Shown here: positions 11,096 to 22,421 of the stretch, one piece after another
How the letters are laid out: the number at the start of each line of letters is the position of its first letter
How positions within the stretch are numbered: position 1 is the first letter of the stretch
Source of the DNA: Hofstenia miamia
Lineage: Eukaryota; Xenacoelomorpha; Acoela
Assembly: GCA_004352715.1 (NCBI GenBank)
Contig: SCFE01000045.1
Coordinates: 1,587,715 to 1,651,714, forward strand
DNA: 64,000 nt
Direction: 5' to 3'
The notes under the pieces: model-generated
The model's database searches: none
Told to the model about the DNA's origin: nothing
Seen by the model: the letters and a program-made list of their open reading frames with translations, nothing else
Position numbers and translations under genes: made by a program

Positions 11096-11290
11096 TATAG
11101 TTGCAACTTGTTTTAATCCCTTTCAAATTTGCGTTGAATACATCTCACGATTTCTAAAAGTAAGACAATTTGCAAGCAAATCTGCAGCTTCTGTAATCAA
11201 TAAGTTTAAAGACATTATTTGTACTAATGGAATGCACTCACAGAGTTATAGATGACAATGTACCATTCTGATAGTGTGACTTCAGAATGT
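11095..11290 (+). pseudogene. Gypsy-like integrase core remnant, after the LINE insertion
   Basis: The + strand reads ICVEYISRFLKVRQFASKSA and then VINKFKDIICTNG, matching the first catalytic block of Ty3/gypsy integrases (VD.YSRW.EV..L.S....VI..L..IF...G). Just after a frame break a short DNVPF replaces the SDNGPQF motif. It appears to be the continuation of the zinc-binding remnant at 9290-10320, separated from it by the LINE. No full reading frame is left. Confidence 0.5.
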
Positions 11291-13884
11291 TCTTAATGGA
11301 ATTTGGGATGAACTAAATTTTTAACAATCTGGTGGGGAAACTAGGAATCCCGCGTTTGTAGACTAAATGGGTGTCATACTTTTTCAAAAGATGCCTGCAA
11401 CAAAGTCAAGTAAAGCATTTACTTTCAGTTTCACTGAAAGTGGGTATTGGTTCAGAAACATTAATGAACTTTATTAAAAACCAAATATATTTTGACTAAA
11501 GTTGATTGAATAACATCTAAATTAGAAGCATCCTTAGCTTAGAAACAAAAGTCTCCAATATTAGCTTAGAGGTATTTGATGTGGTTTGCAGTAGCTCCTT
11601 TTTTGCTAACACCAAGCACATAATTCATGTATGTGTTGTCGGTTCATTGTATTTTGACTGATGAAAAATATCTTTTGATTATTGAACTTGTGAGAGGCAT
11701 TGTACATATTGAGGCATACTGCTTAGATAGGTTCGGGAATACAGCAGTATAGATCATATGCAAAACGTCTTTAAGATTTCACTCACTTAAATTCCTCCGC
11801 TGTTATTATGGTACGCGTATGTATCACTCAGCAGAAGGTATACTAATAACATACATTGCCACAATCTCAATAATGATCGATTAATTGAGGAAGTCTTCAC
11901 TATCTGAGAGGAAGCAGGAAGCACTTCTCATCACCTCGCATGCATAATCAGAATCCTGATTCTCGAACTCCAATACTAAAATGTAAAGAACTTAGAAGTT
12001 AAAAGGATGCATTATTATCATTTGAAGGAAGAACATAATTATCCACATCAACATAGAAGGCCGAATCTATTGAGGCATGGCGTTCTGCTTCCATCTTTTA
12101 GAAATATCAAGCATGACTGTAGTATCTATAAGCTCATTCATAGCATCCTTGAGTACCCCCAAGAATGTTATAGCAGAATTTGCTGTAATACGGGCATTTT
12201 CTAAGGCCTTAATTGCAAAGTTTTCTAGATTCAAAACCTGGTTATGAGAAGAAAATTAAACGATTCATCGATCCGAAACAGTATCTCACAAGCATTACAT
12301 CCAAAGTTAGTGTCGTGAATAGTGCTGAAAATATAAGGACACTCTAAAGCCTTTCTAAGAGCCTAGTGCATGACTGCAGCTTCATTAACCATTTTATGTC
12401 CATTTCTTGTGAAACTTCCTTGGCATTGATATGACTTAGAAACGAAGTAAAATGATATATAAATACATTAGATAACATTAACTTTTTTCGGTAAGAGGGA
12501 CCAAATCAATAGAAAGGGTGGGACCCCAATGGCGTTACAGGCATTGGCTCTGCGTAGAGATATACATAGCAATTTTTCGCAAAAATACTATAAAACTTGT
12601 TTTTAAGAGACAGTTAAACACCAGAATTAGGTGATTCTAGAATAGAAAGTGAATTGGCAGTTGCTCGGCTACCAATTAGTTGACACTGCCAAATTGCATA
12701 TGAGTTCTCCCTATGGAATGGTTAATTTTTGAATGGGTGTCAGAATTTTTTCAGTTGGTGCATGGCACCCACAATACCTGACTAAGTGTTGAAACATTTA
12801 AGATGATCTACAAGAAAGGTCTTGATTTTCACCTATCATTATTTGACTACCAAACACTTTTGCTATTTTCGGATTTGTTCCCAGCTCAACTTTTTTACAA
12901 TCGCAAACTTTGATCAAACAAGCTAAAACCAGTCATACTTAAGAAACCTAAGCAAAAAGAAAGGAAGAACCTCCAAAAAAGCATTTGAAATATTACAATA
13001 AGTCTGCCATGAACCTCCAGATATAAGCCTCTGTGAATATGGAAAGGTAACCAAGCTGAACAACAGAATTTGAAGGATAGTTGCAAAAGGTTGTACATTC
13101 GATCCTATACAATAAAGGTTAAAACAGATGATTCCCATTAATCAATCAATAATAAGATTGACAAATTACAGATGGAGAAGAAAAGGAAGCGAGGAATAAA
13201 TGTACAAATCGAAACAAATCCTCGTCAGAACTTCTATGGATATCATGTAAACTCTTCCATGTATTTTCGTAATCAACTTAGAAGGAGAGATAATTCGGTA
13301 ATTTAGACATTGCACAACAATAAACAAACTTCTGTGCAAAATCTTTTAGTGAGTACAGTGAATGTACTGTTCGGTCAACATCTTATATTTGTACATATAA
13401 ATGAGCAATTTCAATAAATCTTACAACACTAATTTATTTCACTTAAAATGTCAAGTGCCTCTCAACCAATGCAAATGACTGTGACGTTCACACCATCAAT
13501 TGAGAAATAATTAAAAAAACTGCAAAATAAATACTATAAAAGGGCTATATATTTTGGCTTTTGAAGAAACTTTTAATAACAATTTAATTTTTTGCTTCTT
13601 AAAAACATCAATCATAAATATTGCATAAATACGTATTCATAATAGGCTACTGTGCTCCAATTCTAAATATTCATTCCTGAAAACAGGCAGAGTTATTCCA
13701 AGGTTCTAATTAAAATATTAACTGCTTCTTAAATAAATTAAGCCAAACTTAATTAAATTTACTGGATGGGTACAATAGTAAAAAGATGTCTATTTGGAAA
13801 ACAGTTCTGCATGGATATTTGAAACTTATTCCGCGGGAAGCATGTATGTATATATATGGATGGATAAATAAATAGATAGATATA
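11290..13884. other. Intergenic tract, no recognised gene
   Basis: Only short open frames of 60-71 codons are present. One line at about 12570-12610 repeats the sequence just inside the mariner element at 13940-13980 (TTCGCAAAAATACTATAAA...), so a fragment of that family lies here. A - strand stretch around 12160-12290 reads coherently for about 35 codons but matches no family I recognise. Confidence 0.4.
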
Positions 13885-15170
13885 CAGGGTTATCAAAAAG
13901 TAGCACTACAACTCTATTTAAACATAATTTCAAAAAAATAATTCGCAAAAATACTATAAAGCTTGTTTTTAGGAACTTTAAAGTAACAATGTATGCTGAT
14001 TAATTTTACTTATGTTCTGGATTAAAATGACCACCACTTCGAGATAGACAGAGATCCAAATGCTAGAGGCAGAAGACGGCTGTAGCTTGCAACGTTGTGG
14101 AATAATTGATATTGCCGTCTATATCCTTTCTTTAATAACTGAGCAACTTGTAGAATAATGATATTGATAAACAGATATCGTGAGTTGTCCCCAGATCCAA
14201 AAATCACAGCCATTCAGATCTGGGATGTTGGCTGGCCATCTGATATTAAAGCTCCGAGAAATGACACAATTGTTCCCAAATTAAGTTTCAAAAGGTCTTT
14301 TGAAACTTGTGCCGTGCTTGGCATTGCACCACCTCGCTGAAAGATGATTGATGATTGTGGACAAAGCCCGTTTGCACTTGTTTAGTAATCAGTCTGCAAC
14401 ATCTCTTGCTATTCACAGTTACAGTGACATCATCATCTTCGAAGAAATTAAGGAGACAAAAAGAATTTGATCTAAAAAGTGATCTATGGATTGTATAACC
14501 TGTGTTGAATGATTTCATGGGGATTCGAGTATTTCAAGTACTGATTTCATAATTTACATGAAAATGAGTTTCATCTGTACACAATATTGGAATAAAACTG
14601 GGATATTGATTATTTAACACTAACATTTGGTAGCCAATTCCAGTCTTTGCACTGCTGATCTTCGTTAAGAAACTGTAGCAAATAAATTTGATAGTGATCA
14701 AGCACATGTGTTTTTTTCAATATTATGAAGTGATGATTGTACATGCATTGTGTTTGTTACTCGACTAATTGCATTAGTACTGATATTGCCGTGAAATTGG
14801 CAGATACTACTGGAAACTGCTACTGTGGGACATTATTGCTGACTGGGTTGACCTGATCGCTACAAATCATCTACGCTAACGGTTTTTTGTAACATAGAAA
14901 TAGGATTTTCCACCGTTGATTTTCTCAGGCGTTTCATATTTTCTTTTCAGCCCTTTTTGTGTTGTTCCAGAGGGAGACTTACAGCAGGAACAATACAGCT
15001 CGAATAACAAAATACGATCTTGTAACGTTAAACAACTGATATTCTAAAATAGAAAACAATGATTAGTCATCCGCATATATTCACAACAAATGAATGATAG
15101 GAACCAATCAAATTAAACTAATGAAATCTAACCAGCAAAATTAAAATTTGTTGTGCTATTTTCTGATAAC

Positions 15171-15174
<4 letters not shown>
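13885..15174 (-). mobile_element. Mariner-type DNA transposon, about 1.29 kb, decayed
   Basis: The left end CAGGGTTATCAAAAAGTAGC and the reverse complement of the right end, AAGGGTTATCAGAAAATAGC, form imperfect inverted repeats. TA flanks both ends, and the right end abuts a long (TA)n run. A transposase pseudogene fills the - strand. Confidence 0.85.
13990..15035 (-). pseudogene. mariner-type transposase pseudogene
   Basis: Reading the - strand, the N-terminal region shows an LQDRILLFELY-like helix start. The first catalytic block is CTDETHFHVN (family form SDEAHFHLNG) near 14550. The third acidic block is PDLNGCDFWIWGQL near 14200, where the family has SPDL.P.DF.LWG. The pieces lie in different frames (open pieces 14288-14518 and 14022-14213) with stops between, so this is a non-coding relic. 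The DFWIWG form makes it a DDxD-type mariner relative rather than a Tc1 (DDE) enzyme. Confidence 0.75.

Positions 15175-15212
<38 letters not shown>
15175..15212. repeat. (TA)n microsatellite
   Basis: About 38 bp of TA repeats directly after the right end of the mariner-type element. Confidence 0.95.
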
Positions 15213-15215
<3 letters not shown>

Positions 15216-16158
15216 AGCAATAACTCATCATAATTTTCACTGGTAGTTGTAATATTATTATCAAATACATCGTCATTATTGAAAAGTGTCTGAATCACTT
15301 GACAATTGTACAATATTTAATTCTATAATTGAAGTGACATCACAATCTTCAGTACTGTCTGTACCATTGGAACAGTTTTGCAACTGCTCACAATAAAGAT
15401 TTTCCGTATGTTTTCTTTGAGATTGAAGTATCTTAAAACATTTGTTTGGACATATTGTCTTTATTTCAAACTAACGCTATCCCATCATATGCGTAAAATT
15501 GCACATATTAGTTTCCCGCAATATATATTAAGAATTGCTATAGAACACTTAACATTAACATGACTACGTAAAAGCATTGGTATTAGAAATCTACAATTAA
15601 AGTTAGTCTTTGAAATATATGCATTGTAAATCTTAAATATTTAAAGAGATAGGTCAATTGACCTATTCAGGCGTTGAAGGTATATTCAAATTTCAGTTTT
15701 TCTAGGGTTAAGAAAATATATATACTTTTTAGTCTTGGATTATCATATTCTTCATAGAAACTTTCAAAATCATATTTTTTAAAGAAAATCTTGTTTAAAG
15801 AAGTAATCCTAGATAAGGGAATTATAATGTTTGAAGCAGCAGTACTAAATGATCTAGATTACAAAAACAGAAACATTTTAGTACTATTTAACTATTTTTA
15901 CTTCCTCAATACACTTAATGTGGGTTTATTTTGAAAAGTGTTTATATACATTTGAATATATCCAAAACTCATAGAAGTACTGAAATTATAGTTAGGTCAT
16001 ATTTGGGGCACATTTTCACACCATTTTGGATCGGGCCAAAGCCTAAGCTAAGGTCGGGTCAAAATCATTAAAAACTCAAATGAACTTGGGTTGCGTGGGG
16101 TCAAGATTAATTAGTTGATTTTTGGGTTGGGTAGGGTAAAAATTTTTTGACTTATTTA
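15213..16158. other. Intergenic tract with a piggyBac-like terminal motif
   Basis: No gene is recognised. At 15649-15711 the palindrome AGGTCAATTGACCT is followed by a degraded form of the TIR-like block also seen at 28898 and 29072, ending TTCTAGGGTTAA. Around 16020-16140 there are several GGTCGGGTC and GGGTTGGGTAGGG tracts like those at the tip of the hAT MITE below. Confidence 0.4.
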
Positions 16159-16973
16159 CAGTGTCGCTCAAAAGTCTGAGAGCTAGTAAAAATAAATCTA
16201 GTCATATTAGCAGAAACGCCTTTTAGCTTATTACGTAATGAATTGCTTAGTTGATACTTTTAGCAGAGTGGCAAACGGGTCACACCCTACCCGACCCAAC
16301 ACATAGTATGTTGACCTACATTCAGATTTTAACCCGAGTTGTATTTGCAATTGCTTGACAAAACTAACATGAAAAAATGTCATTAACATTAACTTAAGAG
16401 TAGGTTTTATATAGCATAGTAGATTGTATGCTAAATAGAAATGCATGATTGGTTTTCCACTAATATTTCAGGGAAATCCTTCAAAGAATGCATATCTCTG
16501 ACCCGGCAATTTTCAAAATTTCCGAGCAAGTGTGACTCACAATCCGACCAAACATTTCTTTGACCCAACCCGCGGGTCGGGTTGGGTTGACCTGTTTGCC
16601 ATTCTGGCTTTTAGCAATTTATTCGAGAGCAGATTTCTATGCCATTGTATGGTGTAGAACTAGCCTCCACACAAGATAGTCTTCTTGCTGCAGTTCAACA
16701 CTGGTGTCAATTATACAATTTCAAATGGTATCAAAATGACATGAAAAGTCGTCAGAATTCAACTTTATTGAATACTGTTGGAAAATTCTGAAAAGTCATC
16801 TTCCTGAGACGAATCCCACATCTTTTGATGATTTGAAGGAGAAAATTATTCTAGTGTGCGGATAACATATCCCAATAGAGTACTGCGCATCATTACTAAA
16901 ATCAATGCCCTGAAGACCTAGAGACCTAGAAAAATCGATTTTCACCGTTGGTCTCAGACTTTGACCAACACTG
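16159..16973 (+). mobile_element. Tc1-like element carrying a nested hAT MITE
   Basis: The ends CAGTGTCGCTCAAAAGTCTG and CAGTGTTGGTCAAAGTCTGA (reverse complement of the right end) are imperfect inverted repeats flanked by TA. Near 16750-16860 the + strand reads SSEFNFIEYCWKILKSHLPE, the Tc1 motif containing the third catalytic Glu (SPDLNPIE.CW). Most of the transposase is missing or scrambled, and the MITE at 16264-16606 is inserted in it. Confidence 0.75.
16264..16606. mobile_element. hAT-type MITE, 343 bp
   Basis: Inverted ends CAGAGTGGCAAACGGGTCA and CAGAATGGCAAACAGGTCA (reverse complement of the right end) are followed by ACCCGACCC tracts. The flanking 8-mers ACTTTTAG (16256-16263) and GCTTTTAG (16607-16614) differ by one base, as for an aged 8-bp duplication. 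Nothing is encoded. Confidence 0.8.
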
Positions 16974-17238
16974 TACAGCCGTGGCGACAATTAGTTCTGT
17001 AGTGTTTCCATAATTTAGATACCTTTATTACTTAGTCCTTTATGAGCTAATATAAATGTTTACAGAAAGAAACACTAATTTTAAAAAATGCCTGGGTTAA
17101 ATGCATTTTTTGAATCTCTAGTAAAAAACCTCGACATTTCCTCAGCAAAATATTTGTGATTATTACGATATATTGATTTTAACTATTATAATTAAAATTA
17201 TTTTTGCACAGGTCAATATAATACACTTTTACATTTAA

Positions 17239-17388
17239 TCACGTTAGCTTTTGCTTATAATTTAGAAGATCATTTTTTTGTACATTGCATTGGGTGCTGC
17301 ACTCGAATCCAATAAAATCCTTGCACTTTTTGTGTGAAGTGTAACCACATTTTGAACATCGAATTCCTTGTTTGAGAACACCATAAAT
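17239..17388 (-). CDS. C1 (phorbol ester/DAG-type) zinc finger, C-terminal half, exon
   Basis: A 49-codon reading on the - strand follows a plausible acceptor (GATCTTTTAG, AG at 17389-17390) and ends in a TGA at 17239-17241. It contains GVLKQGIRCSKCGYTSHKKC followed by KDFIGFEC. The spacing C-x2-C-x4-H-x2-C-x7-C is exactly the second half of the C1 consensus, and the lead-in KQGIRC matches the usual KQGLKC. The ten residues before the first Cys mean the preceding exon should end three or four residues after its own C-x2-C pair. C1 domains bind diacylglycerol or act as protein/membrane adaptors in kinases, chimaerins, Munc13 and DGKs. Which protein this belongs to cannot be told, and the first-half exon was not found upstream on the - strand. 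It could also be a decayed copy. Confidence 0.6.
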   Translation of the reverse strand: MYGVLKQGIRCSKCGYTSHKKCKDFIGFECSTQCNVQKNDLLNYKQKLT

Positions 17389-18963
17389 CTAAAAGATCAA
17401 AACTTATACTGCTTTTTTAGACAAAATACAAATGGATTTTTAACATAAATTACATAATAAAATTTATGTAATCGGAATAACAGCTACATATCTGTGAAAA
17501 AGTCATTTTGTAAAAATTCATTTCTGGCTCAAAGTAAAATTTTAATAAAACTAATCGTGATGAATTATTATCCAATGTGATGGAATTTCATTATCTATCC
17601 ACAGAATTTGGCAATTGACATTTCTTGGTTTATAATAAATATTGGAAATTCATTACTCCAGAGTACATTGTTTGCTCTACAGCACTATCCTCGTGTGCAT
17701 AATTTTCAATTTTAGACTGACAATGTTCAAAATTCGGAGAACCTTAAAATTTTCATTTCCAATCTTGCTACTAAGCCTGACTATTATTGATTTGACTTCC
17801 AGGATATCTCATTTATTTGCTTAAGAAAATCAGCCTTGTTAATAAACACCGCATTAGATTTTCAAAGAATATACAATTATAAAAACTGAAAATACAAAGC
17901 CGAGAAAAATCATAATTATCTACTTTGTTGAGATGAGACCCTTATGCCATGCGTGGTTCTAGGGGGTGAAAGGGATGCATCGACAAATAGTACAACTTTT
18001 AGGACTTTGCAATATAAGCATGCGTCAATATGTCTCTTATATAGTTAGCTACCATCCAAGACAACATGAAATGAAATTTTTACAACAGAAAAATGACATC
18101 TAAGTTTTGATCATATGCATATATTGTATTGCATTTATACAGCACCGTGTCCCTAAACAAGAATCCCAGACAGGCCCCTGTAGGACTTCGTAATAATATA
18201 TATTATTTCGAAGTCCCCGTCCCTGTATCAAGTGTTTGCAGCTGGGAATTACTTTAAATCTTCAAAAAACAATTTTCCTAACATTTGGTTGACATCATCC
18301 ATATTTTTAAATTTCATCAATCAAAGTTATTCTATAGAAACATGAATATAATTATTTAATCCATACGTATATAAAAAAATTACAAAATTCTCAATTACAA
18401 AAATTATACTCTCGTACGTATACAGTAGCTTGAAAGTTGCTATGCTTGAAGATCTGTTGAAATTTTCTAACTGAGAAACAAACGGTGTGGACTCTAATTT
18501 CCATTATATTCTCTGCAAAGTGATGTGTTATAATTCACATATTTTTGAAAAATGGATATAAACTGAACAAAACTAATTTTCGAAAAATCTTTTAAAAGTA
18601 GACCTTGACAACCCAAAATCAAGAAAAGTGCTTTAAGTGATGTTCTTGCTACCGAATTTATAGATGAAGGAATCCAATATCATGAAGTGTTCATCAATCA
18701 CATAGAATGGTTCGAAGTCGTTGTCTGTGATAAAATGACAGGAAAATATTTTATCAGTGTTCTCAGCATGAATCATTGCTCAACCATATTGTTTGTAAAT
18801 AAGCATCATGCAGAGGGTGTGCTATAAATTTAACGTTTTTTTAACATCAGTTTTGTTGTCATGAATAACTTATCTTTATCTGTGCATTGCACTTACGAAT
18901 ATTTTATGTATTATTATATATATTTCTATTATTTACAAGAACTTATTCTTCATAAATACATTA
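17389..18963. other. AT-rich tract, probably partly intron of the C1 gene
   Basis: No exon encoding the first half of the C1 domain was recognised. A near-perfect 34-bp palindrome, GGACTTCG...CGAAGTCC, lies at 18183-18216. Otherwise nothing is recognised. Confidence 0.3.
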
Positions 18964-20590
18964 CAGGAAAAAAGAATTCGGCCACCCATAATTTGTTATA
19001 AATATTTCTAAAAAATGGTCGCCAAGAATGGCATAGTTATTTTGTAATTAGATTTGGAGTTGCAGAAAGAGGAATTCATCAATGTTGAGACATAATGATC
19101 ACTGTTTACTTCTAATCTCAAGGAGAAATGCTACAATGCTTGTAGTTAGCTAATCTTTTCTTTGAAAAATGTATTCGGCCACTTTAGACCAAATCAGAGA
19201 ATCTGTAAAAAATTTAATTGGTTGAGTATTTTTCAGTCTATTTATATTGAAAATGTCTAATAACAGTCTTTCTTCATCATATATGATGCTTAGTTTCGTA
19301 CCTCTTGCTATCCGCGAGTTGATTATCTCCTAACATTTGGAAGGGATGAGTCAACGTAATATAGCCCGATTTGTAGAGCGACCTCGAAGTAGCCTACTGT
19401 CGGGGATATCATCAAACGCTTCACTTCTGAAAACATCATTGCCTCCAAGCCAAAGTCCGGAAGACCTCCAAAACCTCCAAATCAGCTCTTATTTGCCTTT
19501 CAAAGCGATATCCCAAGAAGACTTCAGAGGAATTTTGCTGATAGTCACCTCGTGACGCAAGAACTGTTCGGAACATCCTGAAGAAGTACTCAATTGGGAC
19601 TTTTGTGGCACCCATAAAGCCATTCTTAACCTCAAAGCAAAGATTACGCCGGCTGAGGTGGCCAAGTTGATCAGAGACAATTCGTCTGAACATTGGTCCA
19701 ATGTTATATTTTCCAATGAGTAAAGGTTTGGGCTATAATAATCAAAAAATATGTTGATAAAGAAACCAACTGCGCAGAAGTTCAAATTCTTGCCTCAATT
19801 TACTCGGGCACCATGACGTATGGTGGGAAGTCTGTCATGGAGTGGGGTGCAATATGGAAGTGTGACTTTTGCAAATGTTCAAATCACTGGTACTCTCCGA
19901 AGCTCTCAATATGCTCGGATACTAAAAAAGGAACTTTTGCCTCTCCTTACAAGTGATTTAAGACACTATCAGAATGGTGCCCCATGTCATACCTCCAAAG
20001 AAACGACAAATTTTTTCAACAATAAGTGGGGTTGCTATCCTTGCTGACTGGCCTGGCCAATCTCCAGATCTTAACATTATCGAAAATATGTGGAAAAAGG
20101 TCAAATAACGAATTGGACAGCATACTCTTCACACTGAAGACAAACTGTGGATTGCAATAAAGAAAATATTTTATACAATTCATAACAGCTTTATTGAAAT
20201 ACTTTTTGCTTCCATTCTTGATCGCCTTGAAACTGTTATTCGCTCAAAGGTACACCCTAGAAAATATTAGAAGAGACAATTTTGTTGCTAAGTGCTTGTA
20301 TTGCATCAATTATTAATTTATGTATCATATTTTGAATTTACTTTTTTCGGATTTGCTCATTTGCTTAAATTTTTTCAGGTTCCGAATACATTTTTCCAAT
20401 ACAAGTTTTCAAATTTTGATTAAAAATTAATAGCTAATTGTTATTCTACATATTTTATGGCATTAGACATACAAATTTTCCTTTCTTAATCAAAGTAACA
20501 CTTAGTTATAATTTTAGGCGCACTCTATCCAATGAATGTTCATTATTTATTCAAAATAGCAAGGTGGTCGAATTTATACTTCCAGTACTG
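18964..20590 (+). mobile_element. Tc1-like transposon, near full length (1.63 kb)
   Basis: The left end reads CAGGAAAAAAGAATTCGGCC. The right end in reverse complement reads CAGTACTGGAAGTATAAATT and then CGACCACC, so both ends share an AATTCGRCCACC block and a TA flank. The transposase pseudogene fills the middle. A second copy of the 3' part lies at 24935-25360, showing that the family is dispersed. Confidence 0.8.
19253..20270 (+). pseudogene. Tc1-like transposase pseudogene
   Basis: The reading starts at an ATG at 19253 and soon shows LEGMSQRNIARFVERPRSS, the helix-turn-helix region that binds the terminal repeats. A stop codon lies just before it. Further pieces in shifted frames include KYSIGTFVAPIKPFL and LRRLRWPS, a core region around 19820-20000 (DTIRMVPHVIPPKK, corresponding to QDNAPCHT), and SPDLNIIENMWKKVK with the catalytic Glu near 20060. 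The C-terminal HNSFIEILFASILDRLE and the final HPRKY stop are at the expected distance. Length and order match a 340-residue Tc1 transposase, but several frameshifts and stops inactivate it. Confidence 0.8.
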
Positions 20591-20987
20591 TATGTGTTTT
20601 TGAAAGTTCTATTTTAATATATAAGTATTATGATGTCACAAAATATTGCCAGAAGTCCGACAACGTATCTTGTTTAAGACGTCCAGATAAGCTTACTGAC
20701 GGTTTAATTCAATAATTGTATACTATATTGCTCAGTTTATTGTTATTTGATGGATGCATAGGTAAACTTACTCACATTATGTTGAGGTATATAGGGTAAG
20801 GTGGGGCGAATTGGACACGGGGCGCATTGGACAATTCGGACTGAAACTGTTAATTCCATGCTACTGCCGAGATGAGTGAGGCAGTGAATGCGCTGTGATT
20901 GGATAATTGATTGACGCACATTATTCTCATTGTAGTTCATTATTGAGCAGTTTGTGACCATTAAGCATACAGCAAATCAGCTTTGTN

Positions 20988-22421
20988 CTCCCTGTTTTGG
21001 ACACGTGTAGGCAGGTTCTAGAATTCGACGAATTATATAGTTGTATGTGTGTCATAAAGAGCTTCAAAATCTTCATTCTCGGAAAAGTTGTCCAATTCGC
21101 CCCACCTTACTATATATTAAAACAAATAGAAAAGTTATAGAATCCAATTACTACAACATCTCAATAAATACGTCTATAGTATTGTGATAAAATAGTTGAA
21201 GGTTGGTCTTGCTGCTCACATTTGGATTTTACAATTTTTGTAGGATAAAAAATTGTGAAAATTAAAAAGTACTTTCTTAGCCACACTTTTTTGAAGTCTC
21301 AGTATGAAAAAGTACTTCGACCCGACACAACCTGCAGGTCGATCAGACNATTCCACTATTTACTTGTTCATTGTGCATTGTTGCATTTGATAGCTTTTAC
21401 ACATCGAGTGGCAGAATACAGAGGTAAGTTAACATCGGTTTCTTACTCGCAAATACATANAAGTACTTTCTTAGCCACACTTTTTTGAAGTCTCAGTATG
21501 AAAAAGTACTTCGACCCGACACAACCTGCAGGTCGATCAGACCTGCTTCCATCAATTGAAGGAAAGCACCCTATGATACAATATCTAGGAATTAAATAGC
21601 ATCACTAAGTCCGTAAATTGATTCATCCAATGCAACAAAAATATTGCTCTGAACGAGTACAGCTTTAAAGATTTGGGGGCTAATAGTAAAATTGCCTTCA
21701 TTATTTAGTGGGGTTATCATTTCCTTGAGGGACTTTACTAAATATTTACTTGAATTCGGCACTAAGCCCCAAGCCCTCTTGTACTCGCCCATGATTTTGT
21801 TATTTGCATAATGTGATGCAATGAAAACAATAATTACAGTGGTTGAGCAGTGCTCTTACATAAAGCACAAATTTGCCTTACTTACTGATGAAATTTATGT
21901 GTGGTTTTCTCTATAATCCAAAATCTTAAAAGATCGTTGTCGTTTCAGAAAGAAATTAAATTAAACGTAAAACAAACAACTCGATTTGCAAAGCTATTTA
22001 TTAAGCAATCTATGTAGTAGCAATCTAAGTAGATTTTAGTGAAATATTAGATACACAGATCATACCTTCATTGCTGGTACTTCATAACTTATTAATCAAA
22101 TTTCATAATGCCTTATAATAATATCCGAAAATTTCGATAGAGCTATACTATATTAAAATTTGAAAATAATGCTTTGAATTTGACTGGGTTGCGTATCGTC
22201 AAGTCATCAAATAAAGCCATGAACTTCTATAACACTAACTGGACTGGAACAAATGAATAAATAACAGCAACATTTGGCCGATTTCACTCAGTCATTTATT
22301 AATTCCGCTCTTCAATTCACTCATAAAAAAGCGGAATTAATAAATGACTGAGTGAAATCGGCCAAATGTTGCTGTTATTTATTCATTTGTTCCAGTCCAG
22401 TTAGTGTTATAGAAGTTCATG
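20988..22421. repeat. Assembly-type duplication of 22724-23963
   Basis: 20988-21348 repeats 22724-23084 and 21461-22421 repeats 23003-23963 with at most a rare mismatch (for example the base at 21878 versus 23420). Every break is marked by a single N (20987, 21349, 21460, 22422). An 81-bp piece occurs a third time, immediately before and after the 21350-21459 insert. This pattern fits alternative haplotype contigs merged end to end rather than a biological tandem duplication. Confidence 0.8.
22218..22421. repeat. Perfect palindrome with 92-bp arms
   Basis: The left arm begins CATGAACTTCTATAACACTA and the right arm ends in its exact reverse complement, TAGTGTTATAGAAGTTCATG. About 20 bp (CTTCAATTCACTCATAAAAA) separates them. 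I saw no mismatch between the arms. The same structure recurs at 23760-23963 as part of the duplication. Confidence 0.85.

Noticed and set aside
12007-12204. 65-codon + strand ORF
   Set aside because: The opposite strand reads at least as coherently; neither shows a known motif or splice context.
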